NCBI RefSeq assembly: GCF_003426775.1
Contig: NZ_QJUG01000026.1
Span: 1 to 53,062, forward strand
Direction: 5' to 3'
DNA: 53,062 nt
Source of the DNA: Allorhizocola rhizosphaerae
Lineage (GTDB): Bacteria; Actinomycetota; Actinomycetes; Mycobacteriales; Micromonosporaceae
Positions 34,608 to 42,404 of the stretch are shown one piece after another (position 1 is the first letter of the stretch; every line of letters begins with the position of its first letter). The notes beneath the pieces are model-generated. The model was not told the origin of the DNA and searched no databases. It was given only the letters and a program-made list of their open reading frames with translations. The position numbers and the translations under genes were made by a program.

Positions 34608-34771
34608 GGGCCTGCCCCGGCCTCGACCTGGTATACCGGCACCGCCAGGTAGCGTTGCCTTCTCATCGGCTGCCGGGCCGCTGCGGCTCGTCTCCACTCG
34701 TCCGGCTGGCTTACCGGCCCCGAACTGCGCATCCCGTCCCTTTGTTGACTGCAGGGCAACGGTGATTGACG
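34608..34771. other. Junction region
   Basis: Unrelated sequence begins at about 34,607 with a short fragment reading ACPGLDLVYRHRQVA on the plus strand, too short to name. It likely marks the rearrangement that truncated the glycosyltransferase. Confidence 0.3.
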
Positions 34772-35587
34772 ATGCATGACGTGCGAGCCGATGATTGGGG
34801 CCAGGACGGTGTGGATTCCGACGTGCCGAACGTGGCCCGGATGTACGACTACTATCTCGGTGGCTTGCACAACTTTCCCGTCGATCGTGAGATGGCGCAG
34901 CGTGTGATCGGCGCTTGGCCCACCCTGCCGGCCGTCCTCCAGCTCAACCGTGCCTTCCTGCGGCGGGCTGTCCGGCTTCTGGCCCGGCAGGGCGTGAAAC
35001 AGTTCATCGATCTCGGCTCCGGCCTGCCTACCGTCGGCAACGTGCACGAGGTCGCCCAGGGCGAGCAGCCCGACGCTCGCGTGGTGTACGTCGACATCGA
35101 CTCCACGGCCGTGCTGCACAGCCGGCTGATGCTCGTCGGCAACCCCGGCGCGACCGTGCTCCAGGTCGACCTGCGCCAGCCCGAGCAGGTGCTCAATCAC
35201 CGCGACCTGCGCTGGCAGATCGACCTGGACCAGCCCGTGGCCCTGTTGGCCGTGGCCGTGCTGCACTTCGTGCCCGACTCCGACGACCCCGGCAAGGTGA
35301 TGGCCGCCTACCGCGACGCGCTCGCGCCCGGCAGCCACGTCGTGCTGTCGCATGCGAGCCAGGATCTCGAACCCGAGGCCGCCGAGAAGGTCACGCAGCT
35401 GTACGCCCGCAGCGGCAACCCGATCCAGTTTCGGACGCACGCCGACATCGCGGCCTTCTTCGGCGACTTCGACCCGGTCGATCCCGGCCTGGTGTTGCCC
35501 AACGACTGGCACCCGGAACTCGCCGACGCCCCGCTGATCGACGTCGGCGGCGTGTCCGGGTACTGCGGGATGGCCAGCAAACCATAG
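34772..35587 (+). CDS. SAM-dependent methyltransferase, DUF574 family
   Basis: 271 residues from ATG 34772 (TTG at 34766 possible). N-terminal VPNVARMYDYYLGGLHNFPVDRE is the hallmark of this actinomycete family; FIDLGSGLPTVGNVHEVAQ is the SAM-binding loop and VVYVDIDSTAVLHSRLML the second acidic strand. Many actinomycetes carry dozens of copies, often near regulatory genes, with unknown substrates. C-terminal GGVSGYCGMA is also typical. It stands alone beside a decayed region. Confidence 0.88.
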   Translation: MHDVRADDWGQDGVDSDVPNVARMYDYYLGGLHNFPVDREMAQRVIGAWPTLPAVLQLNRAFLRRAVRLLARQGVKQFIDLGSGLPTVGNVHEVAQGEQPDARVVYVDIDSTAVLHSRLMLVGNPGATVLQVDLRQPEQVLNHRDLRWQIDLDQPVALLAVAVLHFVPDSDDPGKVMAAYRDALAPGSHVVLSHASQDLEPEAAEKVTQLYARSGNPIQFRTHADIAAFFGDFDPVDPGLVLPNDWHPELADAPLIDVGGVSGYCGMASKP

Positions 35588-36255
35588 CCCGCTCGCAGCC
35601 GGATCGAGCGCAGCCCGCGCTTTGCCCGCGACCGGGCCGAGTCTGCGGTGCGCAGGGCACCCGACCCCAGCTGGCCGCTGCCACCCGGCCGCTGCCACCC
35701 GGCCGCTGCCAGGCGGCCTCTGCCACCCGGCCTCTGCCACCCGGCCTCTGCCAGGGAGGTCGCCAAACCGTAGGCCTGCCATTGCTATCTCCGGGGGAAT
35801 GGCCTCTGCTACGACCGGTTCTGTTTCTTCCACGGACACAACCTACGATCCGGCTTCGACACTGGCGGTCCAAAGAGGAGCGTGATCGCGTGTTTAGGCC
35901 AAACTCGTTGTTCTGCGCGAAAAACTGACCACAGTTCGCGATCAAGGATGACAACACCAGCCGCTCAAGGCATGTTCCTTGTTGAACAGCAAGCCTTTGC
36001 CGGCAACGGCTCCGTGGGTGAGGCTCAAACTGCTTGCTGCTCAATGGAAACCAGGTCTGAAGCGACTGATCCAGGGCACGCGAGACGGGGGAGGGTGCGG
36101 CACGGTTGGGCGGGTGGTCAGCGGAATCAGCTGAGCGCCGCTACTCGTACCGCCAAATAATATGAAACGCCCCAAACCAACTTGATCGACTGGCGGTGGT
36201 TTGCCATGGGAACAGCATGCGAGGATGGAGGCGATCTTAATGACGGAGGCGGTCG
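35588..36255. other. Intergenic stretch with minisatellite, no gene supported
   Basis: About 670 bases. The left part holds the 14-bp tandem array (separate entry). The rest is less GC-rich than its surroundings and I find no gene, RNA or terminator in it. It must contain the promoter of the phosphatase gene at 36,256. Confidence 0.5.
35673..35756 (+). repeat. Six tandem copies of a 14-bp unit
   Basis: Unit GGCC(G/T)CTGCCACCC in direct, gap-free order; copies 1-3 carry G and copies 4-6 carry T at the fifth base, and copies 3 and 6 end in AGGC and AGGG. The block structure suggests a three-unit duplication. A 14-base period does not keep a reading frame, so it is non-coding. Confidence 0.9.
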
Positions 36256-37050
36256 ATGATAGACCAGGTCGTGAAGGTGCTGCGCGAGGTGGCGGAGGAG
36301 CTGGTGCTTCCGCGCTTCCGCAATCTCGCCGAGGGCGACATCACCGAGAAGAGTCCGGGCGACCTGGTGACCATTGTGGACCGCGAGGCGGAGGTGGCGC
36401 TCGGCCTGCGCCTGGCCGACCTCCTGCACGGCTCGCTCGTGGTCGGCGAGGAGGCCGTCGCGGCGGACCATCGGGTGCTGGAGCGCATCGGCGACCCGGG
36501 GCCGGTGTGGGTGATCGATCCGATCGACGGCACCGGCAATTTCGCGGCGGGCAAGGAGCCGTTCGCGCTGATGGTGGCCCTGCTGCGGGGCGGCGTGCCG
36601 GCGCTGAGCGTGATCTACCAGCCGGTGCCGGGCGTGGTGGCGGCCGCCGAGCTGGGCTCCGGCGCCTATGTGGACGGTGTGCGGGTGACGCTCGACCACG
36701 ACCCGCTGGCCATGGACCAGCTGATCGGGACCGTGCACAGCAAATATCTGCCGGAGGCGGTGCGTGAGCAGGTCGTCGGCCGGATCGGCCGCATCGGCGA
36801 GCGCCTGCCGAGCCGCCACTGCGCGGGCCACGACTACCCGGAACTCCTGCTGGGCCACCACCACTTTGTCCTGTATTGGCGGAGCCTGCCGTGGGATCAC
36901 GCCCCCGGCTCCCTCCTCGTGCGCGAAGCCGGGGGTGTGGTGAAACACTTCGACGGCACGCAGTACGACCCGACCCTGCCGCACCCAGGCCTTTTGGTCT
37001 GCCGCGACGAGGCGGTCTTCGAGCAGGCCAGATCCGCTCTGCTGGAGTGA
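36256..37050 (+). CDS. Inositol monophosphatase family protein
   Basis: 264 residues. Metal-dependent phosphomonoesterase with all three motifs: GEEAV (about 74-78), DPIDGTGNF (about 95-103) and WDHAPGSLLVREAGG (about 215-229). Substrate could be inositol-1-phosphate, histidinol phosphate or FBP-like sugar phosphate; this branch (GHDYPELLLGHHHFVLYWRSLPWDHAPG) has no assigned substrate I can name. The ATG is followed by a regular helix; a GGAGGCG lies about eight bases upstream. Leads into the secreted coiled-coil gene 29 bases downstream. Confidence 0.85.
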   Translation: MIDQVVKVLREVAEELVLPRFRNLAEGDITEKSPGDLVTIVDREAEVALGLRLADLLHGSLVVGEEAVAADHRVLERIGDPGPVWVIDPIDGTGNFAAGKEPFALMVALLRGGVPALSVIYQPVPGVVAAAELGSGAYVDGVRVTLDHDPLAMDQLIGTVHSKYLPEAVREQVVGRIGRIGERLPSRHCAGHDYPELLLGHHHFVLYWRSLPWDHAPGSLLVREAGGVVKHFDGTQYDPTLPHPGLLVCRDEAVFEQARSALLE

Positions 37051-37079
37051 TATCGAACCTTCCGGTATCGTGACCGGCC

Positions 37080-38126
37080 GTGACCCTGACGGTGCCCCCT
37101 CGCCGCCGACGTTACACGTTGGCCACGCTCGCTCTGACCGCGTTGACGCTGGTCATCGGGCTGGCCACTCCCGCGTCGGCGCAGCCGACAACCCCGCCCG
37201 ACGAGGGCGAAAGTGACCAACTAACCACACTGCGTAGCAACCTGGAGACCGCGGCGATCGGCTATCTCGACGCGGAGGCCCAACTGGCCACCGCCACGGC
37301 CAAGCAGGGGCAGCTGCAGCAGGAGCTGACCCGCGCCGAGCTCGACATGGCCCGGGCAAAGATAGCTGTGGCCCGCTACGTGGGCGAGGCCTACAAGACC
37401 GGCCGGGTCGGCACGCTCGGCATGATCCTCAACGCGACCAGTCCGGACCAGTTCCTCGGGCGTGCCGTCGCGATCGACAAGATGACCCAGCGCGACCAGG
37501 TCATGATGCGCGACCTCATCGACGCCCGGCAGCGCGCGCTCGACGCCAAGGCCGGCATCGACGCGGCCATCGAGATGGCCAATGCCGCCAAGGACGAGAT
37601 GCAGCGCCGCCGCATCGCGGCCGAGCGGGCGCTCTCGTCGATGGGCGGCTACGCCGTGAACGGCTGGATGGACCCGAACTCCCCGGCAGCGCAGCCCGCC
37701 AAGCGCAACCCGGACGGCAGCTGGCCCCGGGAGCTGTGCACCATCAACGATCCGACCACGTCGGGCTGCATCACCCCGCGCACGCTGCACGCCATGAAGC
37801 AGGCGCAGGCCAACGGGTTCACCCGCTACGTGTCGTGCTACCGGCCGGGCAACCGGTTCGAGCATCCGAAGGGCCGGGCCTGCGACTTCTCGGCGGAGAA
37901 GAGCGGTTTCGTCGACGCCAACGCGGGCGGTGACGACAAACTGTACGGCGACAAGCTGGCCTCGTTCTTAGTCAAGAACGCGAGCGCACTCGGCGTCATG
38001 TACGTGGTCTGGTACTGCAAAATCTGGATCGCCGGCGGCTGGAAGTCTTACAGCTCAACGGGCTCCAAGTGTGGTGACGCCCCGGCCGGCGACCACACCA
38101 ACCACGTGCATTTATCGGTTTATTAA
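37080..38126 (+). CDS. Secreted coiled-coil protein with C-terminal peptidase-like domain
   Basis: 348 residues. Signal peptide at 1-37 (RRRRYTLATLALTALTLVIG, cleavage after ASA). Residues about 45-190 form a long coiled coil like the N-terminal regulatory part of RipA-type wall hydrolases (LETAAIGYLDAEAQLATATA...). The C-terminal 150 residues (FTRYVSCYRPGNRFEHPKGRACDFS...GDHTNHVHLSVY) resemble the VanY/ARB-like fold, with HPKGRACDF and H.NHVH as putative zinc ligands. Acts outside the membrane on the wall. GTG start at 37080 has TATCGT eight bases upstream (leaderless). Confidence 0.78.
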   Translation: MTLTVPPRRRRYTLATLALTALTLVIGLATPASAQPTTPPDEGESDQLTTLRSNLETAAIGYLDAEAQLATATAKQGQLQQELTRAELDMARAKIAVARYVGEAYKTGRVGTLGMILNATSPDQFLGRAVAIDKMTQRDQVMMRDLIDARQRALDAKAGIDAAIEMANAAKDEMQRRRIAAERALSSMGGYAVNGWMDPNSPAAQPAKRNPDGSWPRELCTINDPTTSGCITPRTLHAMKQAQANGFTRYVSCYRPGNRFEHPKGRACDFSAEKSGFVDANAGGDDKLYGDKLASFLVKNASALGVMYVVWYCKIWIAGGWKSYSSTGSKCGDAPAGDHTNHVHLSVY

Positions 38127-38590
38127 GGCCGTCTTGGTTGCAGGCGGTTGCGCAGGGCCAGCAGGTCGTGCTGCTGCCTGCGCTGCTGCGTGATGAGCGC
38201 GTCGAGCGTGCGCCTGGCCGCGTCATAGCGCGCACTCTCGATCTGCAGGGCGCGGATCTCCTGCTTCTGCCGCAGCGTGAATCCGGCCAGGAGCTGGAGC
38301 CGTGCCATCGCATCCTCCGTCGTCGCGGCGCCGGACAGCACATACAGCGGATCGATCCGATAGTTGCGGTAGCTCGCCGACGCGACCCGCCCCACGGCCG
38401 CCCGCCGCTGCGCGATCCGCTGCTGCAGCGTGCCGATCTGCCGCTGCATGATTTCGGTCTGGGCGATGGTGACGCTGAGGTCGGCGGCGAGCTGATGGTA
38501 GCGGGCGATATTCTCGTCAACGTCCGGCTGGGCGGCGACGGGTGTCAGGGTTAGCGTTGCGGCGAGCACTGATGCGAGGATCGGGGCCAC
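38123..38590 (-). CDS. Small secreted coiled-coil protein
   Basis: 155 residues: a signal peptide (LASVLAATLTLTPVAAQ) followed entirely by coiled coil (YHQLAADLSVTIAQTEIMQRQIGTLQQRIAQRRAAVG) with YRIDPLYVLSGAATTEDAMARLQLL, a pattern shared with the coiled-coil domain of the convergent neighbour (GTLGMILNATSPDQFLGRAVAI). No enzymatic domain. Its stop shares bases with the neighbour's stop. Perhaps a free regulatory partner of wall hydrolases; inference. Confidence 0.75.
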   Translation of the reverse strand: MAPILASVLAATLTLTPVAAQPDVDENIARYHQLAADLSVTIAQTEIMQRQIGTLQQRIAQRRAAVGRVASASYRNYRIDPLYVLSGAATTEDAMARLQLLAGFTLRQKQEIRALQIESARYDAARRTLDALITQQRRQQHDLLALRNRLQPRRP

Positions 38591-38630
38591 GTCCCGGTTA
38601 ACGAGCGGCGCGGCGGGTGGTTGCCGATCG

Positions 38631-38647
38631 ATACCCTAGGGGGGTAT
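38631..38647 (+). promoter_or_regulatory. CsoR operator overlapping a leaderless promoter
   Basis: ATACCCTAGGGGGGTAT is the classic Cu(I)-CsoR box (TACCC...GGGTA). TATTTT (38645-38650) overlaps its right end and lies exactly seven bases before the csoR ATG, a leaderless -10. CsoR binding therefore blocks its own promoter until copper releases it. Confidence 0.9.
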
Positions 38648-38657
38648 TTTTGCTGCC

Positions 38658-38942
38658 ATGACGGTCAGTTACAGCCACTCAGCCGACAAGGAGGCGCTGC
38701 TTGCCCGGCTGCGCCGGGTCGAGGGTCAGGTCCGTGGCCTGCAGCGGATGGTGGAGCAGGATACCTACTGCATTGACGTCCTGACCCAGATCTCGGCCGC
38801 GACCCGCGCCCTGCAGGCCGTGGCGCTGGGCCTGCTGGAGGGGCACATCTCGCACTGCGTGGTCGACGCGGCCCGCGACGGTGATCCCGACGCCAAGGTC
38901 AAGGAAGCCACAGACGCCATCGCACGTCTAGTGAGGTCTTAG
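38658..38942 (+). CDS. csoR: Copper-sensing transcriptional repressor
   Basis: 94 residues. All-helical DUF156 repressor: LLARLRRVEGQVRGLQRMVEQDTYCIDVLTQISA with Cys in YCID, and GHISHCVVDAA with His-Cys, giving the Cys-His-Cys copper site. Apo-protein holds the operator immediately upstream; Cu(I) releases it. First gene of csoR-copZ-membrane protein operon. Confidence 0.93.
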   Translation: MTVSYSHSADKEALLARLRRVEGQVRGLQRMVEQDTYCIDVLTQISAATRALQAVALGLLEGHISHCVVDAARDGDPDAKVKEATDAIARLVRS

Positions 38943-38947
38943 GAAGC

Positions 38948-39166
38948 ATGTCCACCACCACGACCTATCAGATCACCGGCATGACCTGCGGTCACTGCGC
39001 CGGCGCGGTCACCAGAGAGCTGTCGGTCCTGCCGGGTGTGCACGACGTCGAGGTCGACCTCGGCTCGGGCACAGCCAAGGTCACCAGCGACGCCGTGCTC
39101 CCGATCGACGCGGTGCGCAACGCCGTCGACGAGGCGGGCTACGAACTGGCGGGCGTTGATGCCTGA
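38948..39166 (+). CDS. copZ: Copper chaperone (HMA domain)
   Basis: 72 residues, one heavy-metal-associated domain with the MTCGHC metal-binding loop near residues 13-18, followed by LSVLPGVHDVEVDL. It carries Cu(I) in the cytosol to partners; usually that is a CopA ATPase, which is not in this operon. Starts five bases after csoR and its stop overlaps the next ATG. Confidence 0.93.
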   Translation: MSTTTTYQITGMTCGHCAGAVTRELSVLPGVHDVEVDLGSGTAKVTSDAVLPIDAVRNAVDEAGYELAGVDA

Positions 39167-40022
39167 GCAACAGCAATCGGGCGTCAAACTGGGCGTGTTC
39201 GTGGGCGGGCTCGCGGTCGCGCTGATCGCAGGCTTCGGGCTCGGCAAAGTGGTCAAGCCGGCGAGCCCCACCGCCGGTGGGCCCGTGCCGCAAGCCACCG
39301 CGAGTGAGGGGCATGTTCATGCCACGGGCGCGAGTGCCGGCTCCGAGGTCGGCGGCCTGGCCATCAGCAGCGGGGGCTACACGCTCACCCCGCTCGCGCA
39401 CGACGCCACCAAGCTTTCCTTTGTCATCAAGGGTTCCGATGGCAAGCCGGTCACCGACTTCACCATCGTCCACGAGAAGCCGCTGCACCTGATCCTGGTG
39501 CGCCGCGACTTCACCGGATATCAGCACCTGCACCCGACCATGGCGCCCGATGGCACGTGGTCGGTGGCGGCCGATCTGAGCAAGCCGGGCCTGTGGCGGG
39601 TCTTCGCCGACTTCGCCGCGACCGCGCCGGGAGGCGCGCAAAACGCCATGACGCTGGGCTATGACATCACCGTGCCGGGCGACTACCAACCCCAACCCGT
39701 TCCGCCCGCCGCCCGCGAGTCCACTGTGGACGGCCAGACGGTGACCTACGAGGGGACTCCCGTTGTCGGCGCCACGTCGCCGATGCTTTTCAGAGTGGCG
39801 GGCAACCCGACGCTTGAGCCCTATCTCGGCTCGTTCGGCCATCTCGTGGTGGTGCGGCAGGGCGATCTGGCCTATGTCCACGTCCATCCGGAGCCCCAGC
39901 TCTCCGGTGGCGCCGTGAAGTTCTGGCTCGCCGCGCCGAGCCCTGGAACGTACCGGATGTATTTCGATTATCAGATCGGCGGGAAGGTCCGCACCAACGA
40001 GTTCACCTTGGTGGTGGGGTAA
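39159..40022 (+). CDS. Membrane-anchored histidine-rich protein of the copper operon
   Basis: 287 residues; ATG 39159 lies inside the copZ stop region, so translation is coupled. An N-terminal helix at about 10-30 (LGVFVGGLAVALIAGFGLG) anchors two extracytoplasmic beta-rich domains, each with an HxHP motif: YQHLHPT (123-126) and YVHVHPE (241-244), plus HVHATG near 52. These suit copper binding outside the membrane. Family function is not known to me; the operon argues for periplasmic-side copper handling. Its 3' end overlaps the convergent lyase gene by 20 bases. Confidence 0.78.
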   Translation: MPEQQQSGVKLGVFVGGLAVALIAGFGLGKVVKPASPTAGGPVPQATASEGHVHATGASAGSEVGGLAISSGGYTLTPLAHDATKLSFVIKGSDGKPVTDFTIVHEKPLHLILVRRDFTGYQHLHPTMAPDGTWSVAADLSKPGLWRVFADFAATAPGGAQNAMTLGYDITVPGDYQPQPVPPAARESTVDGQTVTYEGTPVVGATSPMLFRVAGNPTLEPYLGSFGHLVVVRQGDLAYVHVHPEPQLSGGAVKFWLAAPSPGTYRMYFDYQIGGKVRTNEFTLVVG

Positions 40023-40956
40023 AGAACTGGGTGCGGTGCATCCCGGCCGCGCGTCCCTTGGCCGCGACAACGAGTGCCATCTTGCGCGACGCTTCGTCAA
40101 TCATCTCGTCGCCGAGCATGACCGCGCCCAGCTTACCGCCCTCCTCCGAGGTGTAGTACTCGTATGCGTCGAGGATCAGCTCGGCGTGGTCGTAGTCCTC
40201 CTGCGCGGGCGAATAGACCTCGTTGGCCGCCGCGATCTGGTCCGGGTGCAGCACCCACTTGCCGTCGAACCCGAGGGCCGCGCTGCGCTTGGCGACCTCC
40301 TGGAACCCCGCCAGATCCCGGATCTGCAGATAGGGCCCGTCGATGGCCTGCTTGTCGTGCATGCGCGCGGCCATGAGGATGCGCATCAGGATGTAGTGGA
40401 ACGGGTCGCCGGGGTAGTCCGGGTGCAGCGCGCCCACCACCAACGACTTCATGTTCAGCGAGGCCATGAAGTCTGCCGGGCCAAAGATGATGGTCTCGAC
40501 GCGCGGCGACGCGGCGGCGATGGCGTCCACATTGACCAGCCCGGCCGCGTTTTCGATCTGCGCCTCGATGCCGATCCGGCCGACCTGCAGCCCCAGCGAC
40601 TTTTCCAGCTGGGTCAGCGTCAGGTCGAGCCACTCGATGTGCGCGGCCGACTGCACCTTCGGCAGCATGATGCAGTCCAGGTGCGGGCCCGCGCCCTCCA
40701 CGATCTCGATCACGTCCTGGTAGGTCCAGGGCGTGGTCAGGTCGTTGACCCGCACCACGCGGGTCTTGTCGCCCCAGTCGCCGTCGCATAGCGCGGCGAC
40801 GATATTCTTGCGCGCCATGGGTTTCGCCAGCGGCGCGACCGCGTCCTCAAGGTCAAGGAACACCTGATCCGCGGGCAGACCCTGCGCCTTGGTGAGCATC
40901 TTGACGTTCGAGCCGGGGACGGCCAGACAGGACCGGCGCGGGCGACCTAGCGACAT
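40003..40956 (-). CDS. HpcH/HpaI-CitE family acyl-CoA lyase
   Basis: 317 residues. TIM-barrel CitE-like protein: RSCLAVPGSNVKMLTKA (CoA loop), VFLDLEDAVAPLAKP with metal-binding acidic residues, VRVNDLTTPW, IMLPKVQSAAHIEW, GIEAQIENAAGLVN and HPDQIAAANEVY. Likely cleaves a beta-hydroxyacyl- or malyl-CoA. The ATG at 40956 is chosen because TACCGT lies seven bases upstream (40964-40969), a leaderless pattern; a GTG nine bases earlier would fall inside that promoter. Groups functionally with the acyl-CoA dehydrogenase and MaoC genes nearby. Confidence 0.85.
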   Translation of the reverse strand: MSLGRPRRSCLAVPGSNVKMLTKAQGLPADQVFLDLEDAVAPLAKPMARKNIVAALCDGDWGDKTRVVRVNDLTTPWTYQDVIEIVEGAGPHLDCIMLPKVQSAAHIEWLDLTLTQLEKSLGLQVGRIGIEAQIENAAGLVNVDAIAAASPRVETIIFGPADFMASLNMKSLVVGALHPDYPGDPFHYILMRILMAARMHDKQAIDGPYLQIRDLAGFQEVAKRSAALGFDGKWVLHPDQIAAANEVYSPAQEDYDHAELILDAYEYYTSEEGGKLGAVMLGDEMIDEASRKMALVVAAKGRAAGMHRTQFFTPPPR

Positions 40957-41000
40957 GTACCCCACGGTAACCTTTGCCGCGGCCGAAGGAGAACGAGACT

Positions 41001-41780
41001 GTGGAAAAGACCACCCCGCATATAGTCATCACCGGTGCGAGCTCCGGGATCGGCGCCGCCGCCGCGGTTGAAATGGCCCGGCGTGGCTGGCGGGTCACCC
41101 TGGTCGGCCGTGACCCCTCCCGGCTGTCCGCCTCTCTTGATGCGGTACCGGGTGAGCCCACCGCTGTGCAGGCCGACTTCAGCCGGCTCGCCGACGTGCG
41201 GGAGCTGGCCAAGCGGCTGCTGTCCGGGCCCCGCATCGATGTGCTGGCCAACAACGCCGGGCTGGTGGCCCGCGGGTCCACAGTGGACGGCTTTCACACC
41301 ACCATGCAAGTCAACCACCTGGCTCCGTTTTTGCTGTCCCACCTGCTCCTGCCCCACCTGGACGGGGGCCGGATCATCAACACCGCGTCGCTGTCCGCCG
41401 CCTACGGGCTCGACCCGACCCCGCCCACCCGAGCATTCCCGAGCGCGTGGCTGACCTATTGCACGTCCAAGAAGGCGAACATCTACTTCACCGCCGAGGC
41501 CTCGCGCCGCTGGCCCTCGGTGGCGAGTCTCGCGTTCCATCCGGGCGTGCCGCGGACCCGGTTCGGGACCCCGGCCGCACAGTTGTTCTACCGGATCGCG
41601 CCCGGCCTGCCCACCTCGGAGCAGGCCGCGCGGGAGCTGGTGCGCCTGGCAACCGAGCCGGTCGCGCAGCTGGTCAACGGCGGTTACTACTACAACGGGC
41701 GGCTGCTGTCCGGCCCGGAACGCCGAAAGACGGCGGCATCCCGGCTCTGGGACGCCACCGCCTCGGCGCTTGACCTCTGA
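41001..41780 (+). CDS. Short-chain dehydrogenase/reductase
   Basis: 259 residues from GTG 41001, with GAAGGAGA eight bases upstream. Rossmann motif TGASSGIGAAAAVE, then NNAGLVARG. The catalytic region has NTASLSA and, where YxxxK is expected, YCTSKKANIYF (Tyr and Lys present). NAD(P)H-dependent oxidoreductase, closest in layout to retinol-dehydrogenase-like actinobacterial SDRs; substrate unknown. Divergent from the lyase, 44 bases apart. Confidence 0.87.
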   Translation: MEKTTPHIVITGASSGIGAAAAVEMARRGWRVTLVGRDPSRLSASLDAVPGEPTAVQADFSRLADVRELAKRLLSGPRIDVLANNAGLVARGSTVDGFHTTMQVNHLAPFLLSHLLLPHLDGGRIINTASLSAAYGLDPTPPTRAFPSAWLTYCTSKKANIYFTAEASRRWPSVASLAFHPGVPRTRFGTPAAQLFYRIAPGLPTSEQAARELVRLATEPVAQLVNGGYYYNGRLLSGPERRKTAASRLWDATASALDL

Positions 41781-42266
41781 TCAGTTGAAGCCGCCGCTTG
41801 AGCCGATCGCGGCCACGACGAAAATGATGTACCCGATGCAGCACAGCCCGTAGAGCCCGGTGACGATCCAGCCGACGATGATGCCGGTCTTGGCCATGCC
41901 CTCGCCAGACTCACCCGTCTGGCGGATTTGCTTGAGCGCGACGTGTCCCAGGATTGCGCCCACCGGCGCGGTGACGGACACGAGGATGCCGACCAGCGAG
42001 AGGATCATCGAGACCAGCGCCATCGTGTTTTGCGGGGGCGCGGCCGGCGCGTAACCATAGGGCTGCTGCTGTGCGTAGGGCGCGCCGTAGGGCGGCGCCG
42101 ACGAAGGGCCATATGAAGGGGCCGCGGGTGGCTGTGGCGGTTGCGGCGGCGACACCGGCTGCTGCGCATAGGGGTTCGACGGCTGCGCCGCGAACGGATC
42201 CTGTGGCGTCGGGTCCGGCTGCGAGCCGAATGGGTCAGGCGTGCCAGGCGGTGGCGGGTAGGTCAT
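41781..42266 (-). CDS. DUF4190 membrane protein with proline-rich N-terminus
   Basis: 161 residues. Residues 1-80 are Pro/Gln/Tyr-rich and unstructured (YPPPPGTPDPFGS, YAQQQPYGYAP). Then two transmembrane helices (NTMALVSMILSLVGILVSVTAPVGAILGHVAL and GIIVGWIVTGLYGLCCIGYIIFVVAAI) with the DUF4190 loop KQIRQTGESGEGMAKTG between them. Role unknown; such proteins are common near actinobacterial division and stress genes. Stop directly abuts the convergent SDR stop. Confidence 0.85.
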   Translation of the reverse strand: MTYPPPPGTPDPFGSQPDPTPQDPFAAQPSNPYAQQPVSPPQPPQPPAAPSYGPSSAPPYGAPYAQQQPYGYAPAAPPQNTMALVSMILSLVGILVSVTAPVGAILGHVALKQIRQTGESGEGMAKTGIIVGWIVTGLYGLCCIGYIIFVVAAIGSSGGFN

Positions 42267-42404
42267 GAACGGCTCCTCATGTATTTAGTGAGCACACACG
42301 GTACGACATCCTGTCAGGAGGTGTCCCGTTTCACGTGTCCGGGCACCCGGCGATGAGCGATACTCAGCGGTAACTAACGCCGCCTCCCGTGCGAAAGGAC
42401 CGCC

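Noticed and set aside
35673-35756. CRISPR-like repeat array
   Set aside because: Units are 14 bases with no spacers and no cas genes; a minisatellite.
33839-35839. 666-residue reverse-strand frame opposite the methyltransferase
   Set aside because: Arg/Ala/His-rich composition typical of antisense GC-rich frames; the plus strand carries a clear DUF574 protein, and the rest crosses decayed genes.
36127-36984. Reverse-strand 285-residue frame
   Set aside because: Antisense of the inositol-phosphatase gene, His/Arg/Gln-rich without domain signature.
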